Shown here piece after piece: positions 1-11,359 of a DNA stretch of 64,000 nt (position 1 is the first letter of the stretch; every line of letters begins with the position of its first letter). Where the stretch lies: NCBI GenBank assembly GCA_950295325.1, contig OX485804.1, positions 67,372,033 to 67,436,032 on the forward strand. Reading direction: 5' to 3'. Source of the stretch: Polytrichum commune. Its lineage: Eukaryota; Streptophyta; Polytrichopsida; Polytrichales; Polytrichaceae. The notes beneath the pieces are model-generated. The model was not told the DNA's origin. It did not search any database and saw only the letters and a program-made list of their open reading frames with translations. Position numbers and translations under genes: made by a program.

Positions 1-379
1 AGATCTCAAGACAGAAATGGAGCCTCAGCGGCTTGTAAGTGGTCGGGTATGAAGTCTTAGCGGGAGTTGATGCCATGTTTGTCGAAAGTCGTGTTGGCGC
101 TCCTCACTAATAAGACTTCATCTAGCATGTTGGAGTGCAATCTTGGTGATATGAATGATGTCATTTGCTCCAAAGTGATATTCTCTGCGAGCAAGTTTGG
201 TTGAGGTCAACATGTTCCTGAAGATGAACAAGCATTTATCCAATTCTGACGTATCTAAGGTAGTCAAGCTTAACCCGCAATGGGAGTTTTTTATTCCCAA
301 GCGACCAACAATGTTGGAATACAACACCAACAATGAAGATAACGACGACATGGAGACAGATGATGAATATGAGGTTTAA
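1..379 (+). pseudogene. hAT-type transposase C-terminal fragment (broken)
   Basis: Two consecutive frames together resemble the C-terminal dimerisation region of hAT transposases. Bases 61-204 encode a stretch with LSKVVLALL, then SSSMLE, which matches the family's 'P-x-L-S-x-x-A-x-x-L-L ... S-S-x-x-x-E' pattern. From about base 197 the next frame continues with VEVNMFLKMNKHL, like the closing helix of these enzymes, and ends in an acidic tail with a TAA stop at 377-379. The join needs a frameshift near 195-200, and the first frame has a TAG at 58-60. The window starts inside the element, so the catalytic part cannot be seen. The family call rests on motif resemblance only. Confidence 0.45.
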
Positions 380-3246
380 CATTTATATTTAATAACTACA
401 ATTGACTATAGGGATTCTTGAAACTTAATTTTTTTTAAGTTAACTATAGTGAGTTAGTTACATTATAATAGTTGTCTAAAATTCTTCTAATTAACTATAG
501 TTGCTTTCTAAAATGTGTTGAAAAAAATCTAGTTAACTATAGTTATTCTGGCAGTTGTCCAAGGTTTGCAATGCTTGGCAAGCCATCACCTGCCAGGGTG
601 GCAACTCTCCCATTTAAATCAATTGATTGTAAATCACTTCTAATACTTCTAATGGATCAATGAATAGTCACAACACATAGAGGAGCAACATTCTTAGAAA
701 AGGGGCATTGAGAGGAATCCATTGTTTCCATACGTGATAAGCAAGTTCGGCACAAAATAATTTAGATCTTGAGCAAAGTCTCATATGTTGTTTTTCTATC
801 AACTAGGACCTCCACAAAATCAGCATTTTGATATCAAAAGCGTCAAACTTGCTTATCAACTACATACTATTCATGTTAGGATTAGGAAAGCTTTACACTT
901 TCAAATATGTATTAAGTATTTTAGCACCAAAACCTTAATCTAGATGCTAGGAACAAGAAGACTTAAGTTTACACTTAAGACTTACGAAGTTTTCTTGTTC
1001 CTAGCACCTAAATTAATGACAAACCAAACCAACCAAATTTTATAATATTAGGTCATGGAGCAATTATGGTGGCACAACCCTGATAAATCCTTGATCTCAA
1101 TACATTGGGACGAATGTGGTTGAGACAACTCATCCCTCTCCACCCCATGTCACCCATTCCAACTGTCTACAACTTTCTCATCTCACTACTTCCCAATTGC
1201 TCACTTTCCATTTGCTTGGATCTTCGTAGTAAAAAATGATTCTTAAGATTTCTTGCAAGATCCTTAAAACATGATGACATGCATGACTTGATTATGCACA
1301 ACCAAGGCCATGCACGAGCTAGTCCCATTTGCTTTGAAAACCTAAACATGAAGTGCATGGCATGCACCCTACTACGAGGTTACTATGGACCTCATTGTTA
1401 ACAGAGCTTAGACTTGGTAATTACCCTGACTCGCAATCCTAGGAACATGCCTCATGATTTCACTATCTTCCTTGGTGATACTAACGTTGATCCTTTGTGT
1501 AGGACCCCCGCCTCATCAGTAATGAAAAGGAATTTCCACCTCAAAGTGAGGCCAATCACCACTTTTAGGCTAACTACCCTAGCAGAGTTTTGACAAGCTA
1601 TGCAAGCTACATCCTTTATTTGATTGGGACATTCTTATAGCGTTGGAAAGGCCTTAATAACAACTTTTAATGATATTTAATCACCCAAATCGGATGGAAT
1701 CTAGGTTTTAAGATACCAAAAGAGTGTTAATGTCCTAAAACATGTGTTCTACTAGTAGGCATCATGTGGGGGCTCTCAAGGGGGTCCCACAATTAGCCTT
1801 CATGAGGCTTGATGTGATCCTTAGCACATTTGTACTGCCGCACATGCATTTAACCACCCTTCCATACGCGTGGCCATAGCTTTGTCGTTTTATGGGACTT
1901 GAGCGTCACGTTAAGGTCCACCCCGCAATCAACGTGTTAGGTCACTCCAATTAGAGACACAACATTGTCATGCTCCACTCTAAATGTTTTGCATGCATTG
2001 GTGGGTCGCAAGCAAACTTGACCCCAAAAACTAAGGGCAATGAGAGATGAATCAGGGTTCCTTCTACAACACTCTACGCAATGCAATGCAACGAATTGAC
2101 AACATAATCACCTCTAGATAGATGGCACAATCACATCAATGAGTATAGGGTACAAGCATAGTGAAATGGACCAAAAAAATGCTCCGGTATCCTGAAACCG
2201 TAGTTTTTTTGGTCAAACGCTTAGAAATAATAGCAAAATGTTGTTTGCATTGATTTTTTTCATGGTGACCTCTATTATTGTGTTAAGTACTCAAATGTAG
2301 AATACCAAGATGAGATCTTCAAATCTTATCATTGAAAGTAATGCTCAAAAACAAATGGCTAGATTTGATTTTGGGCGTGAATTTCATGACCTTAACTATT
2401 TTCATATTCCTTGAATTCATTATACACTTGAGGTCATCATCAAGTATTTTTGTAAAAAATCATCAATTCAATGAAATTTTATCATATTGTAAACAAATGT
2501 TTGATAATTACTTGTTCAATATCATCACTTGCACACTCACTTGTATTGTCTTCTAGAATATGTAGACTTTTTTTGAGAGTGTTTTTGTCAACATAAATTG
2601 CTTGGCTTTGTAGATCAATAGGGTTTTCTAAATGTTATATATCTTTTTTTCACAAAATTCGAAGTTAGCATGTTGTTTTGAATCACTTTCACTTAAACAT
2701 GTGTAAGGATTAAGAGTTGTCCACTTTGCCATGCTTGCGCCCTCTAATTAACTCATAATAATGAACCTTACCCCAACACCTAAGATTTCCTACAAGAACC
2801 TTTAAACATGACGACATGCAAGACTTGACAATTGTTAAATATGTTCCATGAGAAATTTAATCAAGTAGAACAACATGATTTCTTGTATTGGATATTATAC
2901 TTCCTTAAGATTTGTAAAAACTTTTAAATTTGATACGTAACTCGTCACTTTTTATACCCTCCAAAAATAGGTTACAATGTTGCCAAATCGTATCTCTATT
3001 CATATATATGTTATGTGAAACTTGTGAAACTTTTGAAATCTTTAAACTCGAAAATTCATTGAATTATCTAGATTTCAACTTCTTTACATCCATCATGATT
3101 AGATGGCATTTACCTATGAGCCCTTAAAGAGGGATTTCAAAATGATGACCCATTTTGGACCCAACAACCCTCCCATTTTAGTGCCACTTGGGAGTGAACT
3201 TGAACAGACATGTTGGCTTTTGCCTATATTGAGTAGGGAGACTAAA
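380..3246. other. AT-rich intergenic sequence with small repeats
   Basis: No gene is supported here. The motif TAACTATAGT recurs between 400 and 560, and about 55 bp at 497-552 recurs in inverted orientation near 7965-8020, suggesting a small dispersed repeat. A hairpin lies at 945-1006 and is listed separately. The open frames are short and have no recognisable domains. Confidence 0.5.
945..1006. repeat. Perfect 15-bp inverted repeat (hairpin)
   Basis: TGCTAGGAACAAGAA at 945-959 is the exact reverse complement of 992-1006. The 32-base loop holds two further ACTTAAG-type segments that can pair, so a longer imperfect stem is possible. This could be a small foldback element remnant or a transcribed hairpin. 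No transcript evidence is available. Confidence 0.6.
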
Positions 3247-3835
3247 GGGGCACTTTATATTAGGGCCCATTTCCAAACCCTAGACATCAACCAATCAAAG
3301 TGCTTAGATTGCCCAAATGGGCCCTAATATGGGCCCAAGGGCTTTATATTGAGAGTCGGCCCACTTCTCCTAAAGCTTGCGTGGCGGGTGACATGGCGGC
3401 GTTTTGGAGGGAAAAAAGTGGGCCAAAGGCAAAAAAATGGGTCGAGGGTTTATGGAGACCCACTTCGCACCTACGGCCCACTTCACCCAACTTCCGTCAT
3501 AAAGTCATATGACTTTATGACTTTATGACTTTATGGTTTTATGACTTTTTGACTTTTTGACTTTATTAGTTCAAGCAAGGGCATAATTCATTTAAGCCCA
3601 AGTGTGCCGTGGATTGGGCCTTACAATATAAAGTCCCTAGGCCCATTTGGAAGGCCCACTTTAAAGTACAATTTCCAACTTGGGCCCTACAAGTGGGCCT
3701 ATGGACTTTATATTGCAAGGCCCACTCAACGGCCCACTTTGTAAAGTAGGGCTAAAGTTAAGGCCCACTTAAGGTAGCAGTGGGCTCAACTCCAAATGGG
3801 CCGGCCGCCAAATGGGCCCTAATGTAAAGTGCCTC
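3247..3835. mobile_element. Non-autonomous DNA transposon with 26-bp TIRs
   Basis: The 26 bases at 3247-3272 (starting GGGGCACTTT, ending GGGCCCATTT) are repeated in inverted form at 3810-3835 with 24 of 26 positions matching. The 589-bp interior has no transposase. It is packed with GGCCCACTT and its complement, so large parts can fold back. Similar flanking bases (CTAAA on the left, CTAAC on the right) hint at a TAA-type target duplication as in PIF/Harbinger MITEs, but the match is offset by one base, so the superfamily is not settled. An ACTTTATG array sits inside at about 3506-3568. Confidence 0.6.
3506..3568. repeat. Short tandem repeat, ACTTTATG-type unit
   Basis: Seven or so degenerate copies of an 8-bp unit (ACTTTATG, drifting to ACTTTTTG) lie head to tail inside the TIR element at 3247-3835. 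Confidence 0.7.
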
Positions 3836-5776
3836 TAACTCTCAAATAGGTTAGTCTCCGCAATACTTAGGAGCTTGAGAATAGAAGGCAATTATGAGTA
3901 CACGTATATGAGACCAGTCTTCTCCACTGGGACTTCTTCTTTGCACTTGGGGTTGTATGCCAAGGAATACTTCAATTTTGGCGTGATGTGAACCATTGTT
4001 ATTCTTCTTCCAGGAAGAGGGGTACTACACTGTTACGCATGTGGTACTCCCAATTAGTGCATGTGGTCCTCTTCCCCCAAACATACACTATTTTGCCAAG
4101 CCTCAAAATTAGTGAGGGCAAAAAATTTACTCAGTGATACTAAATGCATAAGAACATGTTCATCTACCACACATTTCAAAAAAAATTAATGCATGCTCAA
4201 TAGTGCTTGTAGTCTGATTAAAAATATATATTTACAATTACACACATCTACCACACGCAATATTAGTCCTCCCTCACTACTATGGATTTGTAATGTACAC
4301 CATCATTTAACCCCCAAGTATATTAGTGAAGAAAGCATTCTTCTTTGAGAGCAGTGCATTTGTTACTTGCACAATCAAAGCAAACAGAGAATCACGTGCT
4401 TAAGTGTAGAAATGCTCACTTGCAAAGCTTATTTGTTTACTTTGCTATCAAGAAGATGTGTAATTCAAACACTGGGGTTAATCACATGCATATCCATGAT
4501 ATTATGATAGAAACATACTTAACCTACATCAAATGTAAAACTGTCAGAGTGATCAAATTGCCATTTCAGTGAGTAATGTATGAAGGGACAGTATTGAGCT
4601 TCCTACCATCTATTATGGTCTATTCCCGCCTCTCACAAGGCAATCCAGCATTACAGGAGATGACAGCTCTGTTGGTACCCCTTACTTCTACCATTCACAA
4701 GCCCCATAGCAAAACTCTAACTTCTTAAAATAGACTGTGATTGAAGTATTTTGTGACTTCTTCTTGGCAGACATACATGCACCAATGTTTCGAGCATTAG
4801 TGCAGAATAAGAAAACAGCAACAGAATTGTTCACTACAACTGAACAGGCAGAATCCCATGATAAAGCCCATTCATCAGTGCCTTAAGCAAACCAAAACCA
4901 ACATGAGCACAGCTGCCCGATAGCAACTGGCAAAATTTGATTAAGAACCAAAACAGAATCTACAACTTATTTTCAAGAAAATTTAAGAAAACTTAGTTAA
5001 TGAAGCCTATCAACATTCTGCTCAGTAAGTTACTCAAAACAATGGTGAGCAGAGGCAGCTCAACTGCAAATGGTCCACATATACTCCAGTTTCTGCTGAG
5101 CAGTGAAATCCACTGGCTCCCAGTTTATCAATGCACCTGCTTGCCAAGCCAGCTGAAGGACAGACCAGTTGTAGACATTACATGTGTGAATCCTATTCTA
5201 GGCGAATTCTGCTTTTCATCATGATCATCACTTCCCACAGTAAAAACAAAAACAAAAAAATGCCAAACATAAAAATCTACAAGCGGAAATGGACAGTTTG
5301 GAAATTTTGAACAACTCAGTGATATCCCATGATGCCCACTGCCAAAGCCTTACAAATAGAATGATAACAGTCACATAGAGATATGAAATACATCTATTGC
5401 TCTGCAAATCCACTATTTGACCTTATGGGAAGCACATAGCAACCATGTTATTCATGGCCTTGACTATGAGAGGAAACTCTACATGTACACTACAAGCTAA
5501 CCAGTATCTAGTTTGGGACCCAAAGGCCATAGCCACTCCTCTGTCCTTGCAATGTCAAAGATGCAGGTTGTAACTTTGATGTTTGAAACAGACTTGGCCT
5601 ATAATTTTAGGCTGGTCTGACAGAATCTGGTGGAAGACTTCCCAATCCCTGCCAACAACTGGCAAATTGAAAGATGCCAAGTCCATCCAGAAACTAAAAG
5701 TGACCTCAACAACTAGGAGTGGAGAGTTTGAGGATCTACCCACATCATTCACTACTGTACATGGTTCAACTCCAGA
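3836..5776. other. Intergenic sequence and probable ELF4 3' flank
   Basis: No gene is supported. The part next to 5776 probably contains the 3' UTR of the minus-strand ELF4 gene, but its length cannot be set without transcripts. The open frames on both strands are short and unrelated to known domains. Confidence 0.4.
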
Positions 5777-6166
5777 TCACGAAAAGTCTTCAGACCTTGA
5801 CTTCTTATGTTGATGCCCGGAATGGGTTGCAACAGGCATACTGCGCCCTCCATTTGAGATGTGTTTTATGGTTGTGTTATTCTGATCTGAATTCACCTCT
5901 TGAAGGTTTTCAAATGCATTGGCAAAATTAGTAGACATGTTTGCATACAGATCCACCACTTTCCCGATGTTGTTGTTGAGTTCCCGGATTAGCATTACAT
6001 TCCGGGTGAGACCCTCTGGGAGGTTAGCCTTGTGATTTTGGTTGATTTCATTGATGAGCAAGCGATTGTGGTCAAGGAGGAACTGCACTTGCCTAGACAC
6101 ACTGTGAAAGATTGAGGACACTCGCCTGTCCATCACTGGCGCCTTAACCCCCCTCTCTCCATCCAT
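5777..6166 (-). CDS. ELF4: EARLY FLOWERING 4 (ELF4) family protein
   Basis: This intronless frame encodes 129 aa when started at the first ATG (6166-6164), and stops at TGA 5779-5777. Residues 18-85 carry the ELF4 domain (DUF1313): QVQFLLDHNRLLINEINQNH, then LTRNVMLIRELNNNIGKVV, then an N-terminally conserved LY-x-N-M-S-T-x-F segment. In flowering plants this small helical protein binds ELF3 and, with the MYB factor LUX, forms the nuclear evening complex that represses clock genes around dusk. A short acidic and lysine-rich tail follows the domain. Known ELF4 genes are usually intronless and 110-130 aa, which fits. A second methionine at residue 12 is an alternative start. The same frame is open a little further 5' without an ATG, and an in-frame TAA lies at about 6217. 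ELF4 and ELF4-like paralogues cannot be separated from this sequence alone. Confidence 0.9.
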   Translation of the reverse strand: MDGERGVKAPVMDRRVSSIFHSVSRQVQFLLDHNRLLINEINQNHKANLPEGLTRNVMLIRELNNNIGKVVDLYANMSTNFANAFENLQEVNSDQNNTTIKHISNGGRSMPVATHSGHQHKKSRSEDFS

Positions 6167-6483
6167 TTCTCTCCTCCAAACCTCCACAGCTTTCAACTCT
6201 TTCTCTACTCGTTGTTAGTTCTTATTCCTCTTTGCTTCTCCTCCAATATCACTTCCTCTAGTGACTCACTCGGCTGAAAGCTGCAAATCTTAAGATCCAA
6301 TTCCACTTGTTGCAGCTGCATCACAGAAGTAACAGCCTTTAGTTATTGAGAACCACAAGACTTCAAAGCGGAGGTCCAAGATAGAATAAAACGAAACACA
6401 GACTGATCAAAAACTCAACATAAAGTCAAAAATAGATTGATATCAAACTAAGTCAGAGACAGCAACACAGTTTTTAAACACGC

Positions 6484-6508
6484 CACACACACACACGCAC
6501 ACACACAG
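6484..6508. repeat. CA microsatellite
   Basis: An uninterrupted CA tract except for one CG step, located about 320 bp upstream of the ELF4 start codon. Confidence 0.85.
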
Positions 6509-9196
6509 CTGATGCAACATTCAACATAAATATGATATCATATACAAACTGATTCAACAAACCCTTCAAACAATAAAAAATTGAGAATCTCACACAACTG
6601 TTAATAGTATGAACAATATAAGCACACATTTTAAACTTTACCGACTGTAAAACACCAAAACCTAGTAAGCGGTTTCTAAAGAATCTACATTGTGCTCAAG
6701 ATGATACAACACGGAAATGGAACAAAGTTGATAAAAAGTGAACACATTCTTGAACCAATGGAAAACACGATATAATTGATGGTCTTGCTGTGAATCCGGC
6801 CTTCTCTTCCTTCGAACCAGTTACAAATACTTCGATTGAATGACGCTTTAAACCTATACCATCCAATCTCCACATTTGCAACAGGAAGCATAAACACACC
6901 TACCCACGCGTAAACAAAATACCATCGGTGGCACTTGTTATCGACGAAAGGTAAAACACACATAAATACACCTTCAACTCCATGCCTAACAGACTAAGCG
7001 CATGGCTGCACCACGGCTACAAGAGAACCTCCTCAATGAGCACAAGTCCCAAAGAAGACCAACCATCGGATGAGCAAACCACCATTAACAACCAAATCCT
7101 CAATGTGGAACCAAAAAGGAGAAAGTGGCACTTACAACCGAAAATTGCCATCCGAACGAGCACTTCACACATCATGTGCCGAGATTCGAAGCTCGGTCTC
7201 GCCGCCGTTTCCAAAGTTGCGAAGCTCGGATGAGCGCCACCAAACCAAACCCTACCCAATGTGGAACTTGAAGTTTAACATGCGATCCTGCAGTAGCCGT
7301 GGATCCTATTTAGAAAACAATCACACAGAGGTTTCTATGATACCCGTGACAATTACGTGACAGTGATGATGTTCCGGAGACGGAAATATCTGGAGAGCCA
7401 CTGTGGTACACGCGATAGACTGCGAGGGGACGATGGCAACGGGAGCGTCCGCAGCTATGGCGGACATGCCACAAGACGATCCAAGGGGCCAGAGAATAAA
7501 GTGAAAGACACAGATAGCGACGAATGAACTAGGTAACGGAAAAGGTAAATTTGGATGACAAAGTGCATGCGCGCTCATTCGTAAGGGGCCCCGGTGGCCT
7601 CCAAAAGCAACAGTTGTCACGCGATCCTAGAAATATCGTGCATTGATTTGGTCCTTGTTGGCATAAGGTGACGGGTTCAAGGATTCATTTTACTTGCTTG
7701 TTATTCGGTTACTTTTCTTAATCAGCCACTTATATTTGATTGGTGTGTGGTTTGGTGCAGATTAAATAACAAGAAAACGGTAGAACCGCGAGGCTCTGTC
7801 CTTTACTATGAAAGACTACAATTGTAGTTGTCCACTTTGCTCATGCCAATCCATGGTTATTCACTATACCAAACCTTTCTTGGATTTTGGTCACCTTCTC
7901 AAATGCCGGTCAAGGATTGAAGCTACTCATTTACACTCAAAATTTTCAAAATGAATAATCAAGAACTACCGAAATAACTATAGTTAACTAGATTTCTTTC
8001 AATGCATTTTAGGGAGCAATTATATACATATTTATATAGAGACAGAGACAGAGAGAGAGCTGACTTTTCAATGCTTTATGCAAAGCTTGAACTTCCTCTT
8101 TTCAGAGGCTTAATCCTTCAACATCTTCCTCACTGCTTTGCAAGGGTGGGTGGGTGGGAACCCTCTTACCACTCAGTCTTTCAAACCATACCTTTCCTAT
8201 ACATTACCTTAATGCTAACAATGCATAATGCATAGTGTTTGTATCCATGCCTAATTGTATGTAATCAACATAAACATGCTACTTCATGTCATATTGTGCC
8301 TCATAAGTATTTGTATTATACTTAGGGTTTCAGTATTCATATATTGTTCATAAGTACTAATAACAAACTGTGGCTGACTATTCCATACCTTGGTAGATTT
8401 AATCACCTATCCTCATGCCTTGCTCCAACATATAAGTAACCTATCTACTATACATATGGAATACATACCAGGGTATATGCCTAGTAGTCTTAACCAAAAG
8501 AAATGCATAATATGTCATAGTCACAATACATCATTGTATTGAAAGTGTGAAGGGTCTGCCTCACCTGTGCCCATGCAACCAACCAACAAACAATTGAGGA
8601 TTAGTTACGTACACGAGGTAAATAACAGCAGAACCCAGTTGTTATCCATGTCGCACACATAAAACTTACATCAAATGCATAATAGTACTTCAAATGGTAA
8701 CACTCATTACACAATGTCAAATGGGTGTTCAAACCTGTTCCTTAGCCATGAGTGTATCACCACAAGTAGAATACTCCGCTTGGTGAATAGCTCTAGTATC
8801 CTCTTCTTAACACACGTATCTAGTATCCCAGTAAGTGTGCACTAAGTTACCGCACCAAGCTCTTGTGTGAATGGTAAAAAAGAGCCTCTTTTAGGGTTTG
8901 AGGGTTTATATTGAAGATCTTGCCCGTGGTAAGTTCTGCCAACCCTAAGTTCACCATGGGTTAAAAACGTGCTTCACGTCCTTAGCCCTGGTTACTTTGT
9001 TCCATTCATCCATACTCATGAAAACTTAATTCACATGGTAATTACATTTTCTTTCCATGTGTATATAAGATATATTTCATGACTCATCGTCCTTCTTTTT
9101 TATTATTATATTTATAACAAAAAATGAAGTATTTGCAAGGTGTATAAAGTGAGGGTTCATGGTCCTAGAGCGAACACTTGGTTTAAAGCAAGAACT

Positions 9197-9218
9197 AGAG
9201 AGAGAGAGAGAGAGAGAG
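9197..9218. repeat. GA microsatellite
   Basis: Eleven consecutive AG/GA dinucleotides just upstream of the retroelement insertion. Confidence 0.85.
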
Positions 9219-9331
9219 TCCACGTTAAATAAAGTGGACCAAAAATAACAAGAACAAGTAACGTCCAAGTGTGAACGCAAAGTGGTTAGGAAATTTGCTC
9301 TTGAAATGAAGAAGTTGATGCATAGTCTATG

Positions 9332-9342
9332 TCCTAGAGACA
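9332..9342. repeat. 5' target site duplication of retroelement
   Basis: TCCTAGAGACA is repeated exactly at 12786-12796, directly after the element's 3' tail. An 11-bp direct repeat at the two ends is the expected footprint of target-primed insertion. Confidence 0.75.
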
Positions 9343-9602
9343 TACCCTCAAGAACGCATACAAAATACAAAACCATCACATTCACATAAGAACTAATAGA
9401 CATAACCTACAACCCCCGCCACCTCCACCACCGGAGTATCCAACCCCCCCCCCCCCCCGCATATCCAAAAAAACCATACCCAATTTCCAATACACTCTAT
9501 AATAAACGACCGTACTCACCCTTTCAAAGATAAAAACAAAATTACAAAACAATACACATTCTATCTATGCCAATGGCAACTTCCAAACGGAACAAATTAC
9601 CA

Positions 9603-10012
9603 CAAATGGCTTCCACAAAGAGACTTATTCACATGGAACAACCAAGACATCATAAATCATAACATACTACTCCTAACACGGTATTACACCCAAAAACAAC
9701 ACAAACACTTCACCAACATCCTACAATTAAACTTTAATGAAGACCAATTGAGAGAAGCAAGATACATTCCCCCCCCCCACAGAATATACCCCTATGTCAT
9801 ACCCACATTAATGAATGCAACCCCGACAATGACATTGCATGTACGCAACATACCATCCAAAGCCAACATGGCGCATCACATATTTACGACAACGATGGTC
9901 GTCACTTAGTTACCATCCCGGAACAAAGATTACAATGGTTATGGGAACAATACCAAGCCGCACTAACTAAAGTACACAACTTAGACCCCCCATACAAACA
10001 TTTGAAAAAGAA
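9603..10012 (+). pseudogene. Retroelement polyprotein, 5' part with frameshifts
   Basis: A frame beginning near 9607 reads WLPQRDLFTWNNQDI and stays open to the ten-C run at 9769-9778. Beyond it the protein-like reading moves to another frame (YDNDGRHLVTIPEQRLQWLW at about 9885-9945). It then moves again at the six-C run 9986-9991 into the frame that continues as VAWLYQRYKY at 10013. This looks like one ancestral coding region broken at two C homopolymers. I recognise no domain in it. It may be the region linking RT to the downstream enzymes. Confidence 0.5.
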
Positions 10013-11359
10013 GTGGCGTGGTTGTACCAAAGGTACAAATATAGAATGCCCAAAAATGACCCTCTCAAACTCGCACAATACACCCTCCCTAATGCCATCA
10101 TTGAACACCTCATCAACTCCTTCCACATCACCCACTCCTATTTTTCATCCCCTGTAACATGTCCTACCACGCTAAAACAATTTTCCTCCCCATTTACCCG
10201 AGACAAAGTATTCGGTTCAATAGGAACAGCATTCCAACATAAATGGATAGGGAATGGGTATGCCCATCCACATACAGAAGTAGACACACAACAAGCCCTA
10301 CACTGGGCAAGACTTGCAACCCAAAATAACCCAGATACAATTACAATACTCATAACAACCGACCCAAATTGGTACCAGAACCTTCAACCTCATGTAGGCC
10401 CTTTCCCAGATTCACATGTCATAACACACCTTAAAGCGGACACCATTATATACGATGAACCCACTATACCACCCGAATTACGAATTGAACCACGCATAGA
10501 AAGCCGTGACATCCGCATACTATGTATACATCACAAAAACACGGTACTCGGCCCGAGAAATTACGCACACCAAATGGACATTATTAGCAATACCTTACAA
10601 TTACCCACTACATTTAACACAACGGCGCCACCCACACCCATAAACACCCTAGTAAACCGTAGTAAGAAATGGTCACAACTCATATACCCTCCTCCACCTA
10701 CGACCCAAGTTACTAATGTCCCCATCTCCACCAACCAAGATATATGCCATCCCCTCAAATATCAACCACAGTTCTGCTATTACACAGACGGATCATTCAT
10801 CCCACCCAAAGAAACAACCCAAGGACATTGGAAACGAGAAAAAGCGGGATATGGCATATACAACCCTTTCAAAAACCTCAAAATCACATAAAGACTACCC
10901 GGACTACAAAATATACTAAGAGCCGAACTAATGGCCATACACCATACCCTCCGCCTCCTCACTACCACATATCGCAACGAACCAGCACACATCTTCACAG
11001 ATTGTCTTAATGTGCTATACCTATTAAACACACAAATAAAACATCCAACCCTCCATAATAGCCACCCGGACAAAAAGATACTCGAATCTATAATTGAAAT
11101 GTTGCAATCCCGCTCACAAACCACTACACTCCATAAAGTCAAAGCTCACACAAATATTAGTGGTAACGAACAAGCGGACAAATTAGCCAAAATGGGTTGT
11201 GAACTCGAACAAAGAGATGCCACAACCACATATGAACATGCACACCCTACGCCATACTACCTACAGAGAGACTGGTGGCACTCAATGCAAGAAACACCAA
11301 ATAAAGGCCCCATCCGACACCTTGGTAAATACATCGCTAAACATGACAAAAAAACTTAA
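10013..11359 (+). pseudogene. Retroelement polyprotein: methyltransferase-like region plus RNase H
   Basis: This is one reading frame interrupted by a single TAA at 10889-10891. Residues from about 10200 to 10540 (VFGSIGTAFQHKW, GNGYAHP, ILITTDPNWYQN, then IRILCIHHKN) follow the order of motifs of PCIF1-type adenine-methyltransferase domains, although the catalytic N-P-P-F-like box is altered to A-H-P. From 10770 an RNase H fold begins: Y-Y-T-D-G-S (D codon 10787-10789), R-A-E-L after the stop, I-F-T-D-C, and K-A-H-T with N-E-Q-A-D. The four acidic catalytic positions and the histidine are therefore all still present on either side of the stop. The frame ends at TAA 11357-11359, just after a seven-A run where reading shifts to the next segment. 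Confidence 0.65.

Larger units (their letters stand above)
6167..9331. other. ELF4 upstream region and intergenic sequence
   Basis: The part adjoining 6167 should hold the ELF4 5' UTR and promoter on the minus strand. It contains a CA repeat at about 6484-6508. AAATATCT, a short evening element, lies at 7384-7391. A (GA)n run lies at 9197-9218. No second gene is supported: the overlapping frames at 6982-7360 and 7321-7620 lack known domains and conflict with one another. Confidence 0.45.

Noticed and set aside
6982-7620. Several 80-99 codon frames on both strands upstream of ELF4
   Set aside because: Mutually overlapping and without domains; better read as ELF4 promoter or intergenic sequence.
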